A stretch of 64,000 nucleotides of DNA from contig CAKOOR010000001.1 in assembly GCA_934098505.1 (NCBI GenBank), positions 62,001 to 126,000 of the forward strand. Direction: 5' to 3'. The notes below the pieces were generated by a model, which was not told where the DNA came from, made no database searches, and saw only the letters and a list, made by a program, of their open reading frames with translations. Position 1 is the stretch's first letter. Each line of letters starts with the position of its first letter. The DNA comes from an uncultured Bacilli bacterium. Its GTDB lineage: Bacteria > Bacillota_I > Bacilli_A > RF39 > UBA660. Made by a program: the position numbers and the translations under genes. Below, piece by piece: positions 34,944-42,839 of this stretch.

Positions 34944-36533
34944 ATGAAAAAAGGGTTTAGTAAGAAAAAATTGCTATTTTCGATTACTGCCGTTTGTTTA
35001 GTTGGTCTAATTGGTATAGGCGTATCTTATGCTTATTACTTAGCCAACTTTAGCGTAAGTAATCCGGGAAATGCAAATAATAATTTAACAACAACTTTGA
35101 CTACTGATGTGGTCATGGATATGCAGGGTAAATATGCTCCAAGTAATGCAGTTCCGGGATTTAAAGGTGTAAAAGAAGTAGTAGTTAGAGGTTTAGGCGA
35201 GAAGAATAGTGCACCAGCAGAGGCATCTATTCAAATAACTCCAGATTTTGCTGATTTTGGTAATGATGTTACATGGAAGTTGTATAAATCTGATACGCCA
35301 ATTACATGTACATCGAAGGTCAAAGAAGGAATACAGTATTATGATGAGGCAACTTGTGATATTCCCAAAAGTGCAAGTTTGTTATTAGAAGGTGGAGCTG
35401 AAAGTGACTATTTAAATATTACCGTTAATCCATTAACAGAAACTAAGTATTACTTAGTAGTTGAGTACGCTAATAATGGTGATCAAAGTTCTCAAATGGG
35501 TAAGTCTTTTAGTGTAACTATTGGGTTAGGTAGCAAAGTTGAAAATCCAATAAAAGATATAATTGCTCAGTTAGATACAACTGGAAAGTGTCCAACGGTA
35601 AATGAAGATGGTTCGGTAAATGCAACAAGAGCTGAAGTAACTAATGGTTATTTGTGCAAGGCTAAAGATGCTTATGGCGATTCATATTATTACCGTGGTA
35701 ATGTAACTAATAACTATGTTTTATTTGCTGATAAATATTGGCGTATTGTAAGAATTAATGGTGATAGTACTGTTCGGGTTATTTATGATGGCACAAGTGC
35801 CCATGCGAATGGCGAGTCAAGCGAAGATCGTCAACTTGGTACTAGTGCGTTTAATAATAGTAATAATGATAATGCTTATGTTGGTTATATGTATGGAGCA
35901 ACTGGTGCCTCAACGTATGCAGCAGCACATGCGAATACCAATGATTCAACAATCAAGACTTACATAGATAATTGGTATAAAACTAATATTTTAGGAACTG
36001 CCAATGAACAATATTTGGCTGACAATATTTTTTGTAATGATCGTTCAATAAGTAGTTACAAATCAAGTGGTTATAATAACTTTGGATATGGAACTAATTC
36101 GACATATTATAGATGGGTATATGGACCATGGACCGGTACAAACTATGGTAATATGAAAATGATGTTAACTTGTCCACAGCAAAATGATGCTTTTACGGTA
36201 AGTGATACTACTAATGGTAATGGAGCTTTAACGTATCCAGGCGGACTTTTAAGTATGGATGAAATAGTACTAGCCGGTGGATGGGCCAGTGATGACAATT
36301 ATGGTGGTTATTACCTATACTCAGGGCAAGAGTGGTGGGCTTTCTCGCCGCAAGAATTTTCATATGGAACAGCTCGTATGAATTATGTGCGTTCGGAAGG
36401 CTGGGTGCAAGATGTTGTAGCCTGCAATGTGGACATCAACATTGGGGTTCGACCAGTTTTAAATTTGAAGGCTGAAGTTCTAAAAAATGGTGATGGAACT
36501 ATGAATAATCCTTATAAATTATCTGTTCAATAA
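34944..36533 (+). CDS. phase-variable surface protein paralogue 2
   Basis: 529 residues. The N-terminus has a basic stretch, a hydrophobic segment and VSYAYY, like SipW-processed camelysin/TasA-type signal peptides. Residues about 45-190 form a beta domain (TasA-like). From about 220 the chain matches the 7576 protein (YLCKAKDAYGDSYYYRGNV, YWRIVRINGDS, VIYDGTSAHANGESS), and ends GVRPVLNLKAEVLKNGDGTMNN. The segment between WWAFSP and GVRP (36347-36440) is richer in G and C than its surroundings and differs entirely from the paralogue. That may mark a variable region, though no matching template is in the window. Confidence 0.75.
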   Translation: MKKGFSKKKLLFSITAVCLVGLIGIGVSYAYYLANFSVSNPGNANNNLTTTLTTDVVMDMQGKYAPSNAVPGFKGVKEVVVRGLGEKNSAPAEASIQITPDFADFGNDVTWKLYKSDTPITCTSKVKEGIQYYDEATCDIPKSASLLLEGGAESDYLNITVNPLTETKYYLVVEYANNGDQSSQMGKSFSVTIGLGSKVENPIKDIIAQLDTTGKCPTVNEDGSVNATRAEVTNGYLCKAKDAYGDSYYYRGNVTNNYVLFADKYWRIVRINGDSTVRVIYDGTSAHANGESSEDRQLGTSAFNNSNNDNAYVGYMYGATGASTYAAAHANTNDSTIKTYIDNWYKTNILGTANEQYLADNIFCNDRSISSYKSSGYNNFGYGTNSTYYRWVYGPWTGTNYGNMKMMLTCPQQNDAFTVSDTTNGNGALTYPGGLLSMDEIVLAGGWASDDNYGGYYLYSGQEWWAFSPQEFSYGTARMNYVRSEGWVQDVVACNVDINIGVRPVLNLKAEVLKNGDGTMNNPYKLSVQ

Positions 36534-36552
36534 TGTTATTTGTTCATTTTTT

Positions 36553-36579
36553 AAAATCCAGCGTAATTACTGGGTTTTT
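36553..36579 (+). terminator. intrinsic terminator of surface gene 2
   Basis: AAAATCCAG pairs with CTGGGTTTT. Confidence 0.75.
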
Positions 36580-36645
36580 ATTTTGCTTTTGAACAGATAA
36601 TATTTATAAGCTCAATAACTGATTTAGTAAATCTCTATCATTATT

Positions 36646-36690
36646 TATAAATTGTGAAATAGAAAGTCATAAATATTTTAAAGTTAAAAA
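36646..36690. repeat. 45-bp repeat shared with 62514-62558
   Basis: Identical to 62514-62558 except at two positions; core TAGAAAGTCATAAATATTT. Both copies lie 3' of members of the same surface-protein family. Confidence 0.7.
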
Positions 36691-36721
36691 GCCATAACCA
36701 GGAAAGTTATGACTTTTTAAC
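36683..36721. terminator. bidirectional intrinsic terminator
   Basis: GTTAAAAAGCCATAAC pairs with GTTATGACTTTTTAAC. It ends the minus-strand methyltransferase-gmk pair. Confidence 0.75.
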
Positions 36722-37471
36722 AATATCAACAACATGACGAGATAAACCTAAATAATAAGGAGATTCACATCTTTTTAAATGAAAGTCTAAGTACTTAGTA
36801 AATTCTTCAGAAGTCATCTTGTTGATTATTGGTCTTACATACTCAGTTAGACCTTCCTGAGAGAATATTTTCTCTCTTTTTAAATGACATAATTTATTTA
36901 TATTATCAATAGAGTCCATAGTATCAAAGCTATACAAATTAGATTCATTATCTTTAATAAGATAGTTTTTATCATACTTAGTATCATCTAAGATATGGCC
37001 ATCAAAGAAGCCATGTTTTAAGATAGCAAAATCATTAAGACAATAACAAATCATTAAATAACCATTATCATTTAAGTGTTTAAGAGCTTCATTGATGGCC
37101 AATACTTTATTATTACCAAATAAGTGATATATTGGTCCAAATAATAAGATGACATCATAAGTATTACTACCTAAGAAATCTAAATTAAGAGCATTACCTA
37201 AATAAGACTTAAGATTTTTATTTTTACTTTGGATAACTTTTAGATTATGTTTAACTAGTTCAACAGCAGTTACATCATAACCTAGGCTATCTAAATAAAG
37301 ACTATATTTACCAGTACCTGCGCCAATATCTAATACTTTGGGATTAGAAAACTTATTTAAGACTTCTAAAACATATTTAATAGTAGTTTGAAATTCTAAA
37401 ATACCATGTCTAGTTTCTAATCTTTTATCTTCATTAAACTTATTATAATAATTATTTAATAAATCATTCAT
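36707..37471 (-). CDS. SAM-dependent class I methyltransferase
   Basis: 254 residues. Motif I is KVLDIGAGTGKYSLYL (about residue 41), followed by GYDVTAVELV (motif II acidic residue) and YDVILLFGPIYHL (motif III/post region), typical of class I methyltransferases acting on small molecules or lipids. The substrate is not evident. It overlaps the 3' end of gmk by 8 bases on the same strand, so the two are one transcript. No membrane segment or signal peptide. Confidence 0.8.
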   Translation of the reverse strand: MNDLLNNYYNKFNEDKRLETRHGILEFQTTIKYVLEVLNKFSNPKVLDIGAGTGKYSLYLDSLGYDVTAVELVKHNLKVIQSKNKNLKSYLGNALNLDFLGSNTYDVILLFGPIYHLFGNNKVLAINEALKHLNDNGYLMICYCLNDFAILKHGFFDGHILDDTKYDKNYLIKDNESNLYSFDTMDSIDNINKLCHLKREKIFSQEGLTEYVRPIINKMTSEEFTKYLDFHLKRCESPYYLGLSRHVVDIVKKS

Positions 37472-38162
37472 GAGAACTGTCCGTCTTTTTTATATGATTA
37501 ATAAATTCAACATCATCTCTTAAGCCTTCATGAAGTTCTTCTTCGACATTACCAACATATACATTTTCAATACGTGATACCCGTAAACGTTCAGCAATAA
37601 GAATCGATTCAACTTTTTTAACTGCTGTATCTAAGTCATCATTAATAACGACATAGTTATAATTATTATAATAGTTTATTTCTTGGTAAGCTTTTTTAAA
37701 ACGTTCTATAATCTTATCAATATTTTCAGTGTTACGTTTTTTAAGTCTACGAACTAATTCTGACATAGAAGGGGGCATAATAAAGATAAATATAGCGTTA
37801 GGAAATTCTTCTTTAATCTTTAAAGCTCCTTGAATTTCAATTTCTAAAATAACATCTTTACCTTGATGTAAGAAGTCCTCAATCTTTGATTTTGGAGTAC
37901 CATAATAATTATCATTATAAATAGCATACTCTAAAAAGTCATTCTTCTTAATATGACGTTCAAATTCTTCCTTACTAACAAAGAAATAATCAATACCATC
38001 AACTTCTTCCCCACGGGGTTTACGACTAGTCATTGAAATAGAAACCCAGAAATTGTGATAATAATTTTTAAGCTCACTAATAATACTATCTTTACCCGCT
38101 CCAGAAGGGCCACTTAAGACAATTAAGTTACCTTGTTCTTGTTCTTTTAATATTTTACTCAT
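37464..38162 (-). CDS. gmk: guanylate kinase
   Basis: 232 residues from ATG 38162, seven bases after AGGAGG; the longer frame's upstream Met has no site. It phosphorylates GMP to GDP. P-loop is LSGPSGAGKDS, followed by SMTSRKPRGEEVDGIDYFFV (GMP binding) and the lid region MPPSMSELVRRLKKRNTE. The length exceeds the 205-residue norm through a short C-terminal acidic extension. It is co-transcribed with the methyltransferase gene. Confidence 0.94.
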   Translation of the reverse strand: MSKILKEQEQGNLIVLSGPSGAGKDSIISELKNYYHNFWVSISMTSRKPRGEEVDGIDYFFVSKEEFERHIKKNDFLEYAIYNDNYYGTPKSKIEDFLHQGKDVILEIEIQGALKIKEEFPNAIFIFIMPPSMSELVRRLKKRNTENIDKIIERFKKAYQEINYYNNYNYVVINDDLDTAVKKVESILIAERLRVSRIENVYVGNVEEELHEGLRDDVEFINHIKKTDSSHE

Positions 38163-38295
38163 ACATAATCCTCCTAAAATTTTTATTAGTATAACATGCA
38201 ATTATCTTATTGTAAACCATGAATTAAATTAAAAAATAGATAGTATTTTTAGCTGAAGTTGGGTATAATAATTTTAGAAAGAGAGATTATTATTT

Positions 38296-38574
38296 ATGGA
38301 AAAAAATAAATTAACCGAAGTAAAAGTTAATAAAGAATTAAAAGAAGCTTGTGATGAGTTATTTCATCATTTAGGATTAGATACAGAAACTGCTATTAAT
38401 ATTTTCTTAGCAGCTTCTCTACGTGATATGGGTATTCCTTTTCATGTTGGGTTTGATGATGACTTTGATGATTGTTGTGGACATTGTGGTTGTGATTGCG
38501 ATGATGATTGCGATTGTGAGGATTGTTGTTGTGATGATGATTGCGATTGTCATAAGGAAGAAAAAGAAGATTAA
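38296..38574 (+). CDS. RelB/DinJ-like antitoxin domain fused to a Cys/Asp-rich tail
   Basis: 92 residues. The first 55 match RelB/DinJ antitoxins (VKVNKELKEACDELFHHLGL, TAINIFLAASLRDMGIPF), a ribbon-helix-helix DNA-binding and toxin-neutralising fold. The tail from about residue 55 is almost only Asp and Cys, with some His and Gly (for example CCGHCGCDCDDDCDC), giving 13 cysteines. This looks like a metal-binding segment. No toxin gene lies beside it; flanks are gmk and murE. A metal-responsive repressor is possible. AGAGAGATT precedes the start. Confidence 0.75.
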   Translation: MEKNKLTEVKVNKELKEACDELFHHLGLDTETAINIFLAASLRDMGIPFHVGFDDDFDDCCGHCGCDCDDDCDCEDCCCDDDCDCHKEEKED

Positions 38575-38585
38575 ATTTAGTTAAG

Positions 38586-38617
38586 GTCTTTAAGGAAAAA
38601 AACTTAAAGACTTTTTT
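38586..38617 (+). terminator. intrinsic terminator of the RelB-like gene
   Basis: GTCTTTAAG pairs with CTTAAAGAC, followed by six T. Confidence 0.8.
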
Positions 38618-38714
38618 CATTTAAAAATTAGTTGCAAATTAAGGAAGATATTATATAATAAGTTTGAAAAGGAAATATAACCTTTTTAAGTAGATTAAAT
38701 CAAAGGAGAAATTT

Positions 38715-40064
38715 ATGATTAATATAAAGACAGATTCAAGAAAAGTAGTTGTAGGTGATACATTTGTTGCTATTAAAGGTTTAACTGTTGATGGTCATGA
38801 CTTTATTTCAAAAGCTATCGAAAACGGCGCAACTAAGATAGTATGTGAACATGGATCTTATGCGGTAGAAACTTTAGTGGTACCTAATACGAAAGAGTGG
38901 TTACAAGAATATTTAATTACTAATTATAAAGATGAAGTTAACAAAATTAAATTAATTGGGATGACGGGTACTAATGGGAAGACAACAACTTGTTTTCTTA
39001 CTTATCAAATGTTATTAAGTTTAGGTAAAAAGGCTGCTTATATGGGTACTATTGGTTTTTATATGCCAGGGGTAAAAAGAGAACTTAATAATACGACTCC
39101 AGAAATACTAGATGTTTATAGTATGATTATCGAGGCAATCGAGGCTGGATGTGAATACTTTGTTATGGAAGTATCAAGTCATTCTTTAGTTGAAAAGAGA
39201 ATTGAAGGTTTAGAATTTACGGTAGAAGCTTTTTCTAACTTGACTGAGGATCATTTAGATTTTCATAAAACCATGGAGAATTATTTACATGCCAAGATGT
39301 TAATATTAGACCAATTAAAGGGGACTATTATTGTTAATAGTGATGATTCTTATGCTAATTATTTTGAAACTAAGAGTTATAAGACTTTAGGTTATAATGG
39401 TAATGATTATCAGATCCTAAGTTATGAAGAAACGGATAGAGGTACTTTAATTAATTTTAGGGCTGATAAAGAGTATAGTGTAGAAACTAATTTGAAATGT
39501 AAATACAATGTTTATAATTATTTGACGGCTTTAGGTATTTTAAATACTTTGGGCTTTAGTATTGATAGTATTATTGAAATTACGAAAGATATTTATGCTC
39601 CAAGGGGTCGTTGTGAACAAATTAAAGTTAGAAATAGCTATGCGGTTATTGATTATGCTCATACACCAGATGCCGTAGAAAAAATTATTACTTCGTTCTT
39701 AGAAAATAAGAAAGGAAGAATTATAACGATTGTTGGTTGTGGTGGCGATAGAGATCCATTAAAAAGACCAATTATGGGTGAGATTGCTAGTCGTTTAAGT
39801 GATTATGTAATATTTACTAGTGATAATCCAAGGACTGAAGATCCAAATAAAATTTTAGAAGACATTTTAAAAGGAGTAACTAAAGATAATTATGAAGTTG
39901 AAATAGATCGACCTACAGCCATAAAAAAAGGCTTAGATATGCTAAAAGATAATGATGTTTTACTAATATTAGGTAAAGGTCATGAAGATTATCAAATTAT
40001 TGGGCATACAAAACATCATTTAGATGATTTAGAAGAAGTAAAGAAGTACTTGGGTTTAATATAA
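38715..40064 (+). CDS. murE: UDP-N-acetylmuramoyl-tripeptide synthetase, meso-DAP type
   Basis: 449 residues, somewhat shorter than the usual 490. It adds the third residue to the peptidoglycan stem. The Mur ligase P-loop is GMTGTNGKTTT (about residue 89), then SSHSL, and the C-terminal domain has GCGGDRDPLKRP and TSDNPRTEDP. The DNPR motif is the known determinant of meso-diaminopimelate specificity, as opposed to lysine. The start follows AAAGGAGAA. It is a single-gene unit. Confidence 0.93.
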   Translation: MINIKTDSRKVVVGDTFVAIKGLTVDGHDFISKAIENGATKIVCEHGSYAVETLVVPNTKEWLQEYLITNYKDEVNKIKLIGMTGTNGKTTTCFLTYQMLLSLGKKAAYMGTIGFYMPGVKRELNNTTPEILDVYSMIIEAIEAGCEYFVMEVSSHSLVEKRIEGLEFTVEAFSNLTEDHLDFHKTMENYLHAKMLILDQLKGTIIVNSDDSYANYFETKSYKTLGYNGNDYQILSYEETDRGTLINFRADKEYSVETNLKCKYNVYNYLTALGILNTLGFSIDSIIEITKDIYAPRGRCEQIKVRNSYAVIDYAHTPDAVEKIITSFLENKKGRIITIVGCGGDRDPLKRPIMGEIASRLSDYVIFTSDNPRTEDPNKILEDILKGVTKDNYEVEIDRPTAIKKGLDMLKDNDVLLILGKGHEDYQIIGHTKHHLDDLEEVKKYLGLI

Positions 40065-40098
40065 GTACTTTTTTCTTTTAAGAACTCAAATTAAATTT

Positions 40099-40145
40099 AC
40101 AAATTGCCGAATGAAAAAGCCACAAATTGCCGAAAAGTTACAATT
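40099..40145. repeat. degenerate 23-bp repeats related to those at 19348
   Basis: ACAAATTGCCGAA starts at 40099 and 40122, a 23-bp period, with a third decayed copy near 40140. The CCACAAATT start matches the array between valS and proS. No reading frame is present. Confidence 0.6.
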
Positions 40146-40284
40146 GGTAATTTTTAGAGATATAAATATTACTTAAAGTAATAAAAAATAATTGACATTT
40201 AGGTATAAACAAAAGAAAATAGATAATTATGTTTTAGACATGAAAAATTAATAAAATAATCTAAAAAAGGGAGGAGATGAAAGG

Positions 40285-41226
40285 ATGCTAGATGATTTTA
40301 GGGAACGAAGAAAACTAGATAAATTATTAAAGAATAATACTATTGTTAGCGACTTTGCTGATTTTACTAAGTATTCATCTACTTATTTAGCTACTAATGA
40401 AAATCAAGTTTCAGCTTTAGAAAATTTTGAGGTTAAAGATAAAGAAGTTTTATGCGTAACTTCGAGTGGGGATTTTGCGTTAAATGTCCTAAGTCTTGGC
40501 GCTAGTAAAGTTGTAACCTTTGATCTTAATAAATTTGCTAAATATGTTCTTGCTTTAAAAATAGCAACCATTAAAACTTATTCTAATGAAAAACTATATG
40601 CTAGTTTTTGGTTAAGTAATTCTCCAGACTATTTATCTTATAATAAATTTTTAGAAATAAAGGGAAATTTAAGTAAAGATGCTTTTGATTTTTGGACTTA
40701 TGTTTATACATTCTTAAATAATGCTAATAATACCTTAAATAATACAGATTTTTTTCGTAATACTATTTATAATACTAATACTTTACAAGAAAGGTTTAAT
40801 TTATATTATAGGGATTCTTATTATGAACAATTAAGAAGAAGTGTCTTTGCTACTAAAATAGATAGTTATGATTTAGATATTACAAAAATTAGTACTTTAA
40901 AAAGTAATTATCAATTTGATGTCGTTTATTTATCTAATATATTACAGTATTATGCTACTATTGATGGTATCGATAGTAAAGAAAAGGTTTACAATTTTTT
41001 AGAATCTGTTAAGAAAAATTTATTAAGAAATGAAGGAACATTAGTAGCTAATTATAACTTCTTTGGTAATTTAATTGAGTTTAGTGAAACCTTAAATTTT
41101 GATATTAGAGATGTAACTAATTATTTGATTTTAAAATATCCCCAAGAGTATAAATTAATTACTATTGCTGGTCTTTGTCATGACTTAGATGATGGGATAT
41201 GTTTATCTAAAAAAATGTTAAGATAG
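40285..41226 (+). CDS. DUF3419-family protein (BtaA-like aminocarboxypropyl transferase)
   Basis: 313 residues. VLCVTSSGDFALNVLSLGASKVVTFDLN (about residues 52-79) is the SAM-binding region of DUF3419, and FDVVYLSNILQYY is the later conserved block. The best-known member, BtaA, moves the 3-amino-3-carboxypropyl group of SAM onto diacylglycerol for betaine lipids; the substrate here is unknown. The start at 40285 follows GGGAGGAGATGAAAGG. The next gene follows within 14 bases. Confidence 0.7.
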   Translation: MLDDFRERRKLDKLLKNNTIVSDFADFTKYSSTYLATNENQVSALENFEVKDKEVLCVTSSGDFALNVLSLGASKVVTFDLNKFAKYVLALKIATIKTYSNEKLYASFWLSNSPDYLSYNKFLEIKGNLSKDAFDFWTYVYTFLNNANNTLNNTDFFRNTIYNTNTLQERFNLYYRDSYYEQLRRSVFATKIDSYDLDITKISTLKSNYQFDVVYLSNILQYYATIDGIDSKEKVYNFLESVKKNLLRNEGTLVANYNFFGNLIEFSETLNFDIRDVTNYLILKYPQEYKLITIAGLCHDLDDGICLSKKMLR

Positions 41227-41240
41227 TAATGGAGGTATTT

Positions 41241-41564
41241 ATGTACGATTTAGATTTAGAAAAAGATGAAGAAATAAAGATTTTAGATGATGCGGCTAAA
41301 GTTATAGTTAATAATAAGACTTTAGGAGTTAGTATAGTTGTTACGAATAAAAATATGTATCTTTTAGATACACCAAGAGGTTTTGATGATATTATTTTAG
41401 GTAATGTTATAAATCCTCCTGTTACTAAAAGGGTAATTGCTAAGTTTTCTTTAGAAGATGTTATTTTAAAAGAAAATACTGATTTAGGAAGTATTTATAT
41501 GTTAAAAGATAATAATTATTTAGAAATAATAAGTAATATTATTAATGATTATTTACAAAAGTAA
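41241..41564 (+). CDS. hypothetical protein (107 aa)
   Basis: The start is ATG 41241 after GGAGG; the ATG at 41229 overlaps that site. Short strands with KVIVNNKTLGVSIVVTNKNMYLLD resemble PH-like or bacterial PH-type membrane-sensing domains, but the match is weak. It lies in a cluster with the DUF3419 and DUF1848 genes and shares their direction and spacing. Function unknown. Confidence 0.5.
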   Translation: MYDLDLEKDEEIKILDDAAKVIVNNKTLGVSIVVTNKNMYLLDTPRGFDDIILGNVINPPVTKRVIAKFSLEDVILKENTDLGSIYMLKDNNYLEIISNIINDYLQK

Positions 41565-41599
41565 AATTAATTTTTATTAAAATAGAGATGGGGGGACTT

Positions 41600-42487
41600 A
41601 TGATACTTAATGTTAGTGGTAGAACGGATATTGTTGCTTTTTATACACCATGGTTTATTAAAAGATTAAAGGAAGGATTTGTTGATGTAAGAAATCCTTT
41701 TAATGAGTCCCAAGTAAGCAGAATTTATTTTGAAGATGTAGAAATGTTTGTTTTTTGTACTAAAAATCCCAGACCTATAATTCCTTATTTAAAAGATATA
41801 AAAAAACCTATTCTTTTCCATGTAACTTTAACGGGGTATCATAAAGATATTGAAGTAAATGTTAAAGATAAGAAAGAAATTATTAATGATATTAAAGAGA
41901 TAAGTAAGATTTTAGGAAAAAGTAATGTTTATGTAAGATACGATCCAATATTTCTTAATGATAAGTATACTGTAGATTATCATGTAAAAGCGATAAAAAA
42001 GTTATCAGAAGAGTTAGAGGGGTGTATTGAAAAGATAATAATATCATTTATTGATGATTATAAAAATGTGAGAAAAAATGAAAAAATTTTAAATTATAAA
42101 CAGTTTAGAGAGAGTGATTATAAGACTTTAGGAGAAAGTATTTCTAAGGAGTGTCATAAACATCATATAAGAGTGCATACTTGTTTTGAAAAAAGAAACT
42201 TAGTAGAATATGGTTTTGATGAGGAAGTATGTCTTTCTCATGAACTAGCATATATGCTAACAGGAAAAAAGTATCCTAATTGGAAAGCGAGAAAAGAAGG
42301 ACTTTGTAATTGTGTTAATATAGTAGATATTGGGGTATTTAATACTTGTTTTCATTTTTGTAAATATTGTTATGCTAATTTTAAAGAGGAAGATGTTTTA
42401 AAAAATAGAAGGTTACATGATGTTAATTCGACAATGTTAATAGGTAAGTTAAAAGATACAGATAAAGTTACCATAAGAAAAAAATAG
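41600..42487 (+). CDS. DUF1848-family protein with CxxxCxxC cluster
   Basis: 295 residues from ATG 41600 after GGGGGG. The N-terminal LNVSGRTDIVAFYTPWF and VFCTKNPRP blocks, then VYVRYDPIFLN and SFIDDYKNV, are typical of DUF1848. Near the C-terminus, NTCFHFCKYCYANF carries CxxxCxxC, a radical-SAM-like iron-sulfur motif placed unusually at the end. The family is thought to bind a 4Fe-4S cluster; its reaction is unknown. It ends the three-gene cluster. Confidence 0.8.
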   Translation: MILNVSGRTDIVAFYTPWFIKRLKEGFVDVRNPFNESQVSRIYFEDVEMFVFCTKNPRPIIPYLKDIKKPILFHVTLTGYHKDIEVNVKDKKEIINDIKEISKILGKSNVYVRYDPIFLNDKYTVDYHVKAIKKLSEELEGCIEKIIISFIDDYKNVRKNEKILNYKQFRESDYKTLGESISKECHKHHIRVHTCFEKRNLVEYGFDEEVCLSHELAYMLTGKKYPNWKARKEGLCNCVNIVDIGVFNTCFHFCKYCYANFKEEDVLKNRRLHDVNSTMLIGKLKDTDKVTIRKK

Positions 42488-42619
42488 TTATTACTTCCTA
42501 CCCCACCTTAAAGTTATTATGTTAAATAGTAATATCCCTTAAAAATTACGAGAAATAGAAAAAAATACTAGGCAAAGAAAAATAAATATGGTATCATTAA
42601 GTAGTTGCAAGTGATATAT

Positions 42620-42696
42620 GGTCTGTTGGTGAAGTGGCTTAACACATTGCCCTCTCAAGGCAACATTCATGGATTCGAATTCCATACAGACTACCA
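42620..42696 (+). tRNA. tRNA-Glu (CTC)
   Basis: Acceptor GGTCTGT pairs with ACAGACT, then A and an encoded CCA. The anticodon stem TTGCC/GGCAA encloses CTCTCAA, giving anticodon CTC after U33. The T arm contains GGATTCGAATTCC. Confidence 0.88.
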
Positions 42697-42710
42697 TATT
42701 TTGATATTTT

Positions 42711-42733
42711 AAGTTCCTTAACCGGGACTTTTT
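42711..42733 (+). terminator. intrinsic terminator of tRNA-Glu
   Basis: AAGTTCC pairs with GGGACTT, followed by T residues. Confidence 0.7.
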
Positions 42734-42839
42734 ATTTATTTTAAAAATAGGATACTCAACCGTAAGTTTAGTTAATTCAACTTAGAAGTTATTTAAATAT
42801 TTAATGTTTTTTTGTAAAGTGGTATCAGGTGATATAATT

